The position numbers were made by a program, and so were the translations under genes. This document shows, in pieces, positions 1-6,800 of a stretch of 9,737 nucleotides of DNA. This DNA is from Verrucomicrobiales bacterium. Its GTDB lineage: Bacteria; Verrucomicrobiota; Verrucomicrobiia; Verrucomicrobiales; DEV007. Below the pieces are notes generated by a model. The model saw only the letters and a list, made by a program, of their open reading frames with translations. It made no database searches and was not told where the DNA came from. Every line of letters starts with the position of its first letter. The first letter of the stretch is position 1. The stretch lies in NCBI GenBank assembly GCA_007123695.1, contig SLGN01000653.1, positions 1 through 9,737 of the forward strand. Direction: 5' to 3'.

Positions 1-95
1 GCCACACGGAGTTCAAGGGTGCTGCGGCGCAGCAAGGATTCAAGATGACGAACTTGATCCGGTTGCAGCAAAAGGGGTTGAGCGATGCGAGCCAT
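1..95 (-). CDS. IS630-family transposase, N-terminal fragment (runs off left edge)
   Basis: Read on the minus strand, an ATG at 95-93 opens 31 codons with no stop to the window edge. The peptide begins MARIAQPLLL and continues with QPDQVRHLESLLRR, then STLELRV. This matches the usual start of IS630-family (DDE, Tc1/mariner-like) transposases: a short loop, a helix of the form 'xQxxxLExLLRxxT', then the run leading into 'RARIVLLAAEG' and a helix-turn-helix. Those later parts and the catalytic DDE residues lie outside the window. The neighbouring RHS homology starts only about 50 bases away and lacks its upstream half, which fits an IS630 copy inserted in the RHS gene. A TATGAT hexamer six bases before the ATG could be a -10 box, but no matching -35 is seen. 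The plus strand is also open here to a TGA at 99-101, but that peptide matches nothing I know. The family call rests on only 31 residues. Confidence 0.6.
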   Translation of the reverse strand, partial: MARIAQPLLLQPDQVRHLESLLRRSTLELRV

Positions 96-145
96 GACTG
101 AATCATAGCACATTCAGCTCCGTTTGCACAGTTATTTATATAACG
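96..145. other. Probable IS630 end and junction with the RHS gene
   Basis: This 50-base AT-rich gap separates the IS630 transposase start from recognisable RHS coding sequence. IS630-family elements insert at TA dinucleotides, and several TA steps lie in the stretch at 138-143, just before the RHS frame resumes. The RHS reading frame is open back to position 98, but the residues before the ATG at 146 do not look like RHS sequence. The boundary is therefore likely near 140-143. The other end of the element is outside the window, so the terminal inverted repeat cannot be confirmed. Confidence 0.35.
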
Positions 146-2134
146 ATGCACTACACCTACTCACCCAGTGGATCAATAATACTTGAAAACTCATCGATTC
201 AGAATCAGTTCCAGTTTTCCGGAGCCTTCGGGGTCACCTGCGAAAGCGGCGATTTATTATACATGAGGGCACGTTTTTACACTTCGAATGAGGGCCGATT
301 CATTCAGAAAGACCCTATCAACCTTTCTTCCGGAGATATTAATCTTTATCGTTACGCAGTGAACAATCCAATCATCTACGTAGATCCTTCTGGCTACACT
401 TGCATCCCAGGAATACTCGGCGGCAAAGCCGGAGGCAAAATCGGAGGAGATCTAGGGAATAAGTTTGGAAGAACCAAGGCCGGTCGTCGTCTCGGTGCGA
501 GTATGGGCGCAAGAATCGGAGGTGCGATTGGAGCAATGTTTGGCGGGTTTGGTGCGGTTCCAGGGACAATATTGGGAGCGTGGCTTGGCGGAAAGTACGC
601 TCCTGACATATTCGAGTATGTCGGAGACAAGTCAGGAGGAAAACTTGGTGAATACTTAGGAGAACAACTTTGTGATGACGATCACGCAGATGGAAATCCC
701 CCAGGCGGCGAAGGGGAAGGCACTCCCGGAGGCAAAGGCAGCAGCGGCTCCGCCAACTCAAACGACCCCAACGAAAAACTCGGCCCGGGCGTCGGGTCTG
801 AAGGCTGGGTCGCGGCGGACGCCCTTCTCCCCTACCGGATCAACTTTGAAAACCTCGGTCCCGGTTCCGTCGACGACAACGGCGATCCCTACGAAACCTT
901 TGCCACCGCGCCGGCCCAGCGGGTCACCATCACCGACGATCTGGAGGACTCCCTCGACTGGAGCACCTTCCAAATCACCGAATTCGGCTTCGGCGACACG
1001 GTGATCTACGTGCCCGAAAACACGAGCCACTTCACCGACACGGTCTTCACCTCCTACAACGGGAAAAACTTCCGCGTCGCCTTCGAAGCGGGGATCGACT
1101 ACCAGTCTGGAAAGATCTCCGTGACCTTCCAGTCGCTCGAACTCGACATCGACCTCCCGCCGGACATCCTCACCGGCTTCCTTCCTCCCGAGGACGGAAC
1201 GGGCCGCGGCATGGGGCATTTCTCCTACACGATCCGAACCAAGGCGGACCTGCCCTCCGAGACCCAGATCCGCAACGTCGCCCTGATCAAATTCGACATC
1301 AACGAGATCATCGCGACCGACCAAGTCGATCCGCAGGACCCCTCGAAGGGCATCGATCCCGACCGCCAAGCCCTCGTCACGATCGACGGCGACGCCCCCA
1401 CGGCAGCGGTGCTCGGAGTGAGCACCCACTCCCGCAGCCCGACATTCGACGTGAGCTGGAGCGGAAGCGATGTCGGCTCCGGTCTCCAGAGCTACGACAT
1501 CTACGTCTCCGAAAACGGCGGCCCTTGGGAGCTCTGGCTCAGCAGGACCACTGCGACCTCGGGACTGTTCACGGGGATCTTTGGAAACACCTATCGTTTT
1601 TCAGGGGTCGGCCGGGATCGCGCCGGGAATGTGCAGTCGTTCGATGGCTCCGCCCAGCGCTCCGTCACCGTGACGAACGCCCCCGACTATCGGCCCGATC
1701 TGGCCGCAGGCAAGTCGGCCCGTTCGCAGGTCGGTCGTGGCGTCGTCGGACGTCGGCAGCGAGCGACGCTTCTCTCGTCCCGTGCGCGACCCGTCCGCGG
1801 GGTGCTGACGATCATCAATGCGGGTAGCTTCGAGGACGACATCGCCGTACGAGGTTCGCGCGGAAACAAGAGATTCAGGATCCGCTATATCGGGAGCGGA
1901 CGCAACGTCTCCGCATTGATGACGACGGGCAGATATCGAACGGGCTCCCTCGCTCCCATGGGCGCGAGCCGTTCGGTGAACGTTCGCATCAATCCAAACC
2001 GCCGCCTGCTCACCAAACGAACTCAGAGCGGCGTGCGCTACCTCCGTGCCAGGATTCTCCTGACTTTTCGTGGCAGCTCAACGACCTTGCCGGCTCGAAA
2101 TGACGCCGTTCAGATTCAAACCACTGTGAGATAG
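146..2134 (+). CDS. RHS-core protein fused to secreted beta-sandwich tail (5'-truncated)
   Basis: 662 residues. Residues 4-84 are a typical C-terminal RHS core: YSPSG at 5-9, RARFY at 41-45, GRF at 50-52 with DP at 56-57, NLYRY at 66-70, NNP at 73-75 and DPSG at 80-83. Residues 88-172 are glycine-rich with GG-x-x-GG spacing and alternating hydrophobics (a glycine-zipper-like segment). Residues 180-205 are a Gly/Pro/Ser linker. From 206 (NDPNEKLGP) to about 395 comes a domain seen in bacterial secreted proteins, with ATAPAQ at 253-258 and GFLPP at 344-348. Residues 415-510 resemble a fibronectin/Ig-like module (VSWSGSD, then DIYVS). Residues 515-662 are an Arg-rich beta-sandwich-like tail. There is no signal peptide and there are no upstream YD repeats. 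The ATG at 146 is probably an accident of the IS630 junction, so this is likely the 3' part of a larger gene. Bases up to about 690 are clearly AT-richer than the rest, suggesting a composite origin. The product could be a surface or exported protein; no toxin domain is recognised. Confidence 0.8.
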   Translation: MHYTYSPSGSIILENSSIQNQFQFSGAFGVTCESGDLLYMRARFYTSNEGRFIQKDPINLSSGDINLYRYAVNNPIIYVDPSGYTCIPGILGGKAGGKIGGDLGNKFGRTKAGRRLGASMGARIGGAIGAMFGGFGAVPGTILGAWLGGKYAPDIFEYVGDKSGGKLGEYLGEQLCDDDHADGNPPGGEGEGTPGGKGSSGSANSNDPNEKLGPGVGSEGWVAADALLPYRINFENLGPGSVDDNGDPYETFATAPAQRVTITDDLEDSLDWSTFQITEFGFGDTVIYVPENTSHFTDTVFTSYNGKNFRVAFEAGIDYQSGKISVTFQSLELDIDLPPDILTGFLPPEDGTGRGMGHFSYTIRTKADLPSETQIRNVALIKFDINEIIATDQVDPQDPSKGIDPDRQALVTIDGDAPTAAVLGVSTHSRSPTFDVSWSGSDVGSGLQSYDIYVSENGGPWELWLSRTTATSGLFTGIFGNTYRFSGVGRDRAGNVQSFDGSAQRSVTVTNAPDYRPDLAAGKSARSQVGRGVVGRRQRATLLSSRARPVRGVLTIINAGSFEDDIAVRGSRGNKRFRIRYIGSGRNVSALMTTGRYRTGSLAPMGASRSVNVRINPNRRLLTKRTQSGVRYLRARILLTFRGSSTTLPARNDAVQIQTTVR

Positions 2135-2154
2135 CAGTCCGCCTGAACCATCCT

Positions 2155-2173
2155 GCAGCGACCGCTGCCCTTT
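2155..2173 (+). terminator. Weak hairpin after the RHS gene
   Basis: GCAGC (2155-2159) pairs with GCTGC (2164-2168) around a four-base loop, 21 bases after the stop codon. It is followed only by CC and TTT. The stem is five pairs and the T-run is very short, so this is at best a weak intrinsic terminator. Confidence 0.2.
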
Positions 2174-2205
2174 CCGCCACGCTTGGGTTGGCGAGAGAAG
2201 CCGGA

Positions 2206-2264
2206 CCCTGTCTCTTCGAACCTTGAACCTCGCCCCCCGGGGCGGGCTACGCTCTCCGACAGGG
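2206..2264. repeat. Nested inverted repeat
   Basis: CCCTGTC at 2206-2212 is the exact reverse complement of GACAGGG at 2258-2264. Inside it, CGCCCCCCGGGGCG at 2231-2244 is itself self-complementary at both ends. No T-run follows on either strand, so it is not a classical terminator. It could be the edge of a mobile-element remnant or a chance GC-rich structure. Confidence 0.35.
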
Positions 2265-2394
2265 CAAGGAGGAGGTGAAAAAGTCCAGATTTTCTATCAC
2301 CCTCTTGCCCGTGGGGTAATTCCTTTTGAACCGGGATCGAATCACGACGAGTGCTGACCCCTCGACCAGATCCCAGCCATCCGACCAAAGAACC

Positions 2395-2510
2395 ATGATT
2401 GAGCGACTGACCCTGCCCCTACTCTGCCTCGTCCTCGGCGCTTCCCCGGCGCTTCCCCGGCGCTGGCGGAGCCCCCCAACAACCGATTCGCCAACGCCAC
2501 CACCATCACT
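2395..2510 (+). pseudogene. 5' fragment of a secreted-protein gene, frameshifted and truncated
   Basis: An ATG at 2395 opens a classic signal peptide: MIERL, then the hydrophobic run TLPLLCLVLGASPAL. The direct reading then goes into a Pro/Arg-rich frame. If one copy of the 11-base repeat at 2436-2457 is removed, the frame continues as ALAEPPNNRFANATTIT. That gives a proper Ala-x-Ala cleavage site followed by the 'PPNDNFANAT' motif that commonly begins mature secreted proteins in Verrucomicrobiota and Planctomycetota. The open stretch ends at about 2510, where the ISKra4 transposase remnant begins on the opposite strand, and no continuation is found beyond that element. The gene was thus broken twice, by an 11-bp duplication and by loss of everything after codon 35 or so. 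The function of the lost protein is unknown. Confidence 0.6.
2436..2464. repeat. 11-bp tandem duplication (2.6 copies)
   Basis: The unit CGGCGCTTCCC occurs at 2436-2446 and 2447-2457, followed by a partial third copy, CGGCGCT, at 2458-2464. The partial copy is what would remain in the ancestral signal-peptide sequence, so one full 11-base unit appears to have been added, probably by replication slippage. The unit is not a multiple of three and shifts the frame. Confidence 0.85.
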
Positions 2511-3105
2511 TGACGTCAGCCGTCGTCGGCGATCAGGCCGCAGGTGCCGTCCACCCCGATGGAGATCGTTTTGATTTGCTCCCCCGGCGGCGGTTCTGTC
2601 AGCTCGTAGGTCCGTTTCCATTCCTTGTCTCACGCCACGGAAGCGACGTCGTCGGCCACTTCGCCAACGTAGCTTCGGGCCACTTTCCGTCCATGCTGCT
2701 GAAAGTCGGTGACGACCGTGGCGGCATTGCTGTTGGCGTATTTGAACGACACTTGCTTGGCGAAAAGCGGGGTGGCCGTGCGCATGATGCGAGCGTTGCC
2801 GTCGAGCGGGCAGAAGACCGCTCCGCCGCGTGCGCTCTGGTAGACGTGCCGTGCGACGCGGACGGGACCGTAGGGCGTCTGGTAGGTCTTGGGCTGGCGT
2901 CCCTTGGAGGTGAACTTCTGGCTTCCCACCAGGATCTTCGAACCGTCGGTGTCGAAGCGCCGCAGGCACTCTCCAGTGGCTCCGGCCCCCGCTTCATTGA
3001 GCGCGGACTGGAGGTTCAACTCGCTCTCGAGCATCGCCCCCCCGCGAAAAAGCTCACGCTCAGCGTCATCGAACCGTCAGGGTTGTGCGAAATCTCAGTG
3101 GCCAT
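2501..3105 (-). pseudogene. ISKra4-family transposase, decayed N-terminal part
   Basis: On the minus strand the gene starts at ATG 3105-3103 (MATEISHNPDGSMTLSVSFF). After FFAGG the frame breaks at a run of seven Gs (plus strand 3037-3043); one more G would restore it. The next 134 residues (3034-2633) are typical of ISKra4 transposases: an acidic helix, RFDTDGS, KTYQTPYGPV, VYQSARGG, CPLD, AKQVSFKYA, and HGRKVARSYV. A TGA at 2632-2630 stops this frame, but homology continues (DKEWKRTYEL, then KTISIGVDGTC). A second TGA at 2518-2516 sits in ADDG-stop-RQVMV, where relatives have a tryptophan (DGW-RE-MV). The aspartate of VDGT is probably the first catalytic acid. The remaining half or more of the transposase is missing. 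The element is dead: one frameshift, two stops and a C-terminal truncation at about 2500-2515. Confidence 0.85.
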
Positions 3106-3127
3106 GCGGCAACTAAACGCCTATGGA

Positions 3128-3144
3128 AATTTGTACAAATTATA
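3128..3144 (-). promoter_or_regulatory. Relic IS promoter: TATAAT box and 14-bp palindrome
   Basis: AATTTGTACAAATT at 3128-3141 is a perfect 14-base palindrome. It overlaps a minus-strand TATAAT (3144-3139) lying about 34 bases before the ISKra4 transposase start at 3105. No good -35 hexamer is found 16-18 bases upstream. The AT-rich island (3119-3160) contrasts strongly with the flanks. It may be the element's promoter with an operator-like site, or simply AT-rich terminal IS sequence. Confidence 0.35.
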
Positions 3145-3161
3145 AAAAATTACATTAACGG

Positions 3162-3440
3162 CACACCCAACCAGCATCGAAAGACGCGACTTCGCGAGAG
3201 GAAGGGCGAGCGTCCGAGATTCCACCGGGGGCGACCAAGGCCGTGGCATGTGCGAAGAGAAGCGGAAAGATGAACCGCCCTGCGGAGGGCGGCACCTTGA
3301 ACTCGGGACGCCTCGCGGCCCCGGACGTTGGAGCGATCTCCCTTCAGCGGCCCAACGACTTTCAACCCAAAGAAGGAGTCGCCAAAAGCGATCAGGAATG
3401 AGACCGGCCAGTAGCAGTCAGAGACGATAGCGCCGACCAC
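3162..3440 (+). other. Structured leader of the reverse-transcriptase remnant
   Basis: This 279-base stretch lies between the ISKra4 remnant and the RT ORF. It contains no recognisable protein; a 60-codon frame at 3248-3430 matches nothing I know. It holds a strong hairpin, CCGCCCT (3275-3281) with AGGGCGG (3286-3292) around GCGG. A second, weaker one is CGACTTTC (3356-3363) with GAAGGAGTCG (3372-3381), with a two-base bulge. GTGCG at 3248-3252 matches the loose 5' consensus of group II introns. The stretch may be the remains of the intron RNA's 5' domains, but no domain V or other diagnostic element was found, so this is a guess from context. Confidence 0.3.
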
Positions 3441-3862
3441 ATGGCGAAGGGGCCGACAGGAATGCAAAGCGGACAAAGCACCCACGCCGGAGGCAGGAAT
3501 ACCCTCGATCAAGGCGTGTCAAGCACCCTGTCCGTACCGGGAATCAAAGCGGGGGAGGACCCGGAGCATCGTTTCCGGGGGCTTGCCCGCCTCCTCGACC
3601 GACGGATGCTCGGCGAGGCGTTTCGCAGACTCAAACGCCGTGCCGCACCGGGAATCGACGGCGTGACCCACGACGAGTACGCGAAGAACCTCGACGAAAA
3701 CCTGTTGTCGTTGGAAGCGCGCCTGAAGGAAGGGATTGGAAAGGTGATCGCCAAGGAAAGCAAGGGAAGCGTGCCGTTCCTGCGCTACGCGGACGACAGC
3801 GTCGTCTGCTTCGAGAGGAAGGACGAGGCCGAAGCTCAAGAGGAGAAGCACGCCATGAGGCT
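3441..3862 (+). pseudogene. Group II intron-type reverse transcriptase, internally deleted and truncated
   Basis: The open frame runs from ATG 3441 to a stop at 3995, but only codons 1-140 look like RT. Residues 45-97 match the N-terminal RT0/RT1 region of bacterial group II intron-type reverse transcriptases (RGLARLLDRRMLGEAF, then APGIDGVT at 69-76 and LEARLKEG). At residues 98-100 the frame passes directly into KVIAKESKGSVPFLRYADDS, the segment carrying the catalytic YADD at 116-119 (RT motif 5). RT motifs 2-4, normally about 150-200 residues including the first catalytic aspartate, are therefore missing in an in-frame deletion near 3730-3740. After AMRL (about 3858-3862) homology ends; the thumb, maturase (X) and endonuclease regions are absent. 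From 3874 on, the frame is antisense to the neighbouring sialidase-like gene and is not meaningful. The RT cannot be active. Confidence 0.8.
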
Positions 3863-3873
3863 CCACAACTCCC

Positions 3874-6800
3874 TCACTCCAGCCCCTGCCGCCGCCGCCA
3901 CTCCTCGTAGCGTCGGCGGTCGAGGATCTCGCGGATCGACTGGTTGGCGACGATGCCGAGGGCGCTGCCTTCGCCGACGATGTCGCCGGCTTTGATGTCC
4001 TCTTCGGTGATGCGGTGGTAGTAGACGATACGCTCGGCGTGGCGGCCGAAGTCGTGGACGATGTGGAGAGCGCCGTCGGCGTCCTGGTCGGCGTCGGGGT
4101 AGGAGGTGGCGCGTTCGTCGAGCAGGAGCTGGTGCGGCCAGGTCTCGCCGTCGTCCTCGGAGAGGTAGGCGGTGAGGTGGGTGCGACCGGAGCGCTGGTC
4201 GATCTCGGCGCCGTTCTTGATCAGCAGCAGGTTCCCGGAGGCGAGGCGGCGGAAGAAGATCCGCGAGGAGGGGCCGGCGATGCCCTCGGCGGGGGCCATC
4301 TCGGTCCAGGTCCGGCCCTGGTCGCTGGAAAAGGCTTCGCCGATCCCGTATTTCGTGCGCCCCAGCATCCAGAGGGTGCCGTCGCGCTTCTCGACGACCA
4401 TGTGCTCCTGGAAGGTCTTGTCGTCCTCGGGGATCTTGGCCTGGCCGTAGAACTGCAAGGTGCGGCCCTGGTCCTCGGAGACGAAGACGTTGGCGTGGTT
4501 CAGCTCGGGACGGGGATGGACGAGGGCGGGATCGGTCGGCGGGCCGGGGCGTCGGTGACCGCGCCATGCGGCTGGACCCATGTGCTCGATGAGGTAGAGC
4601 CACTTGCCGTCGCGGGTGACGAAGGGCTTGTTCTTGGTGTAGCCGTCGCTGAGGCGGACGGGCTCGCTCCAGGCGGTGTCCTCGCGGTCGCCGTCCTCGG
4701 CGGTCATAGTCCAGAAGCCGCCGCGTCCGTCCCAGTAGCCGTGGACTTGGCCGAACATGAGGGTGACGCGGCCCTCGGGGTCGGTCCAGATGCCGGGGTC
4801 GTTGGTGCGCACGGCGCCGGGGATGTCGATGGCGAGGACGGGGTCGCTCCAGGTCTCGCCGCCGTCGCCGCTGGTGACGAGGAGGGTGCAGTTGTCCTCG
4901 TCCTCGCCGATGTCGCCGGTCTTGAAGGTCACCCAGAGCCGTCCGCCGGGCGACACGGCGATGCCGGGGCCGCAGAGATACATGCGCTGGTGGTCGTGGT
5001 AGCGCAGGGGCAGGGGCGGGGTGTGGACCTCGGGCGGCAGGAGGGCGTCGCGGCGGCGCTGGTGGTGGGGATGCTCGAGGCCGAGGGTGTCGGTCAGGCC
5101 CTTGTGGCCGGGGCCGCCGGCGGCGAGGTAGCCGCCGCTGCTCCCGCTCTCGTCGGGGCTGATCCAGAAGGCGTAGAGGGCACCGTTGGTCAGGCGGAAA
5201 CGCAGGCGGGTCGGGGTGCCGGCGTGGGCAGCGAGGTCTTCGATGTCCTCCCAGTCGATGCGGCGGATGGTCGAGTCGTCGGTGATCGGCTGGGAGACGG
5301 CGGCGATTTCGCCCTGCTCGTCGAGCACTTCGACGACGAGTTCGCCGAGGGGGTTGTCGAGGTTCACGAAGAGGTGCTTGCCGGAGAAAAGCAGCGGGCG
5401 GGTCGTCAGCTCGCCGGGCGCGGTCCCGGCCTCCATGCTGGCGAAGCCGTCGCGGCGCAGGGTGGCGAGGCCGATGGCGCCGCCGCCGTAGATGTCGCCT
5501 TTGCCCCCGCCGGCGTCGCCGGAGTAGGCGCAGTAGGGGAAGACGAGGCGGTCCTCGTGCACGAGGAAGACGCCGGTGGTGGTGTGCAGGTAGGCGCGGT
5601 CCCAGGTGCCGCTGCGGCGCTCGCCGCGGATGAAGCCGCGCCGGTCGGGGCGGTGCCAGTGGAAGCCGTCGCGGCTGAAGCCGAGCTCGAGGTCGGTCAG
5701 CTTGGGGAAGCCGCCCTCGTGGCAAATCCGGTTCTCGGGGCCGCGGTGGACTTGGTGCATGCCGATCATGAGACTCTCGTAGGCGACGGCGGCGAGGCTG
5801 TAGAGCTGCGGCGGGTCGCCCTCGCGCCCGCCGCCGGGATAGCCGGGGTAGGCGCCGGCGGGCTCGGGCCGGTCGAGGCGGTCGGCGTTGGTCCAGTAGA
5901 CGGCATTGGCCCAGTCGGCCCCGCCGAGGAAGGTGTCGCTCTCGAGGTAGTAGCGGCTGCGTCCGCGGGGGCTGCCTTGCTTGATGCTCTGCACCCACTT
6001 GTCGCGGAAGGGGTTGAAAAAGAACGAACCGTAATCCTCGGCGGGCGCGTTGCAGCGGACCGGCTCGGACCAAGTGGTGCCGTCGGAGACTTGGAGGCTG
6101 TGGGTGAGGCTGGGCACGCGCTGGTCGCGCGGCACGTGCATCCAGCAGGTGACATACCTGATCCGCTCGGCGGGGTTCTCGGCGGCGATGTCGAACCAGA
6201 GAGCGTTGTCGGTGCCGGCGGTGCTGCCCGTGCCGTCGCCCCAGGCGGGGCCCTCGGGCAGGAGGACGTTGCCCTCGTGGAGCCCGAGGTCGGGGCGGGT
6301 CCAGGTCTTCAGATCGGTGCTGGTCGCCATCGCGAGCGGGCCGCGCCAGCCGGCGGTGTAGAACATCTTGTAGTGCCCCTCCGCCGGGTCGTAGAAGACG
6401 CCGCCTTGCCCGAGGTAGACGGTTTCGTTGCGCTCCTTCTCGGTTTCGGTCTCGGCGACGAAGACGGGGTTGCCCTCGTATTTCTCGGCCTGGTGGTAGA
6501 TGCGGCTGAGGTCGGTGGACTCGATGAGGAAGTCGTCGACGAAGAGCTGGCGACCGAGGTCGATGGGGACGACTTCGGGCGGGTGCTCGAGGTAGGGCAC
6601 GGGCATCGGCTCGTCGGAGGCGGGATCGAGATGGCGGGGAGGCCAGACCTCGGGCAGGACGATGCCGTTGTAGAGCGTCTCGCCGGCGTTGTCGGGCCAG
6701 GGTCCGGGGGGGGCATCGACGATCTCGCGGAACTGCACCGCCGCGACCGAGACGTAGACCACCATCTTGCGGAAGCGCAGCCGCTCGCCGGTGCGCACCA

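Larger units (their letters stand above)
2135..2394. other. Intergenic spacer with inverted repeats
   Basis: Sixty triplets or more are open here on both strands, but none of the peptides resembles a protein I know, so I treat the stretch as noncoding. It holds a small GC hairpin just after the RHS stop and a nested inverted repeat at 2206-2264. No convincing sigma-70 promoter for the signal-peptide gene fragment starting at 2395 was found, and that fragment has no clear Shine-Dalgarno sequence. Confidence 0.5.
2501..3862. mobile_element. Composite scar of two dead mobile elements
   Basis: An ISKra4-family transposase remnant (minus strand) and a group II intron-type RT remnant (plus strand) lie head to head, separated by about 335 bases. 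The left edge truncates a secreted-protein gene. The right edge stops about a dozen bases short of the stop codon of the sialidase-like gene. Neither element keeps both ends. I could not identify terminal inverted repeats, target-site duplications or intron domain V/VI, so the outer limits are approximate. Confidence 0.6.

Noticed and set aside
3..101. Plus-strand C-terminal peptide ending at TGA 99-101
   Set aside because: Open for 32 codons but resembles no family, while the minus strand gives a convincing IS630 transposase start over the same bases.
758..1429. A 223-codon minus-strand frame inside the RHS fusion gene
   Set aside because: Asp/Val/Gly-rich with no motifs; antisense shadow of the real plus-strand domains.
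2516..2632. TGA read as tryptophan (alternative genetic code), since one TGA falls at a conserved Trp
   Set aside because: The giant gene uses TGG freely for Trp and ends at TGA; the transposase also has a frameshift and truncation, so ordinary decay explains it.
2247..2969. A 240-codon minus-strand frame over the ISKra4 remnant
   Set aside because: It reads Arg/His-rich nonsense, whereas the ISKra4 homology is clear in a different frame with visible lesions.
3248..3430. A 60-codon plus-strand frame upstream of the RT
   Set aside because: No recognised family, biased composition and overlap with strong hairpins; more likely structured leader than a gene.
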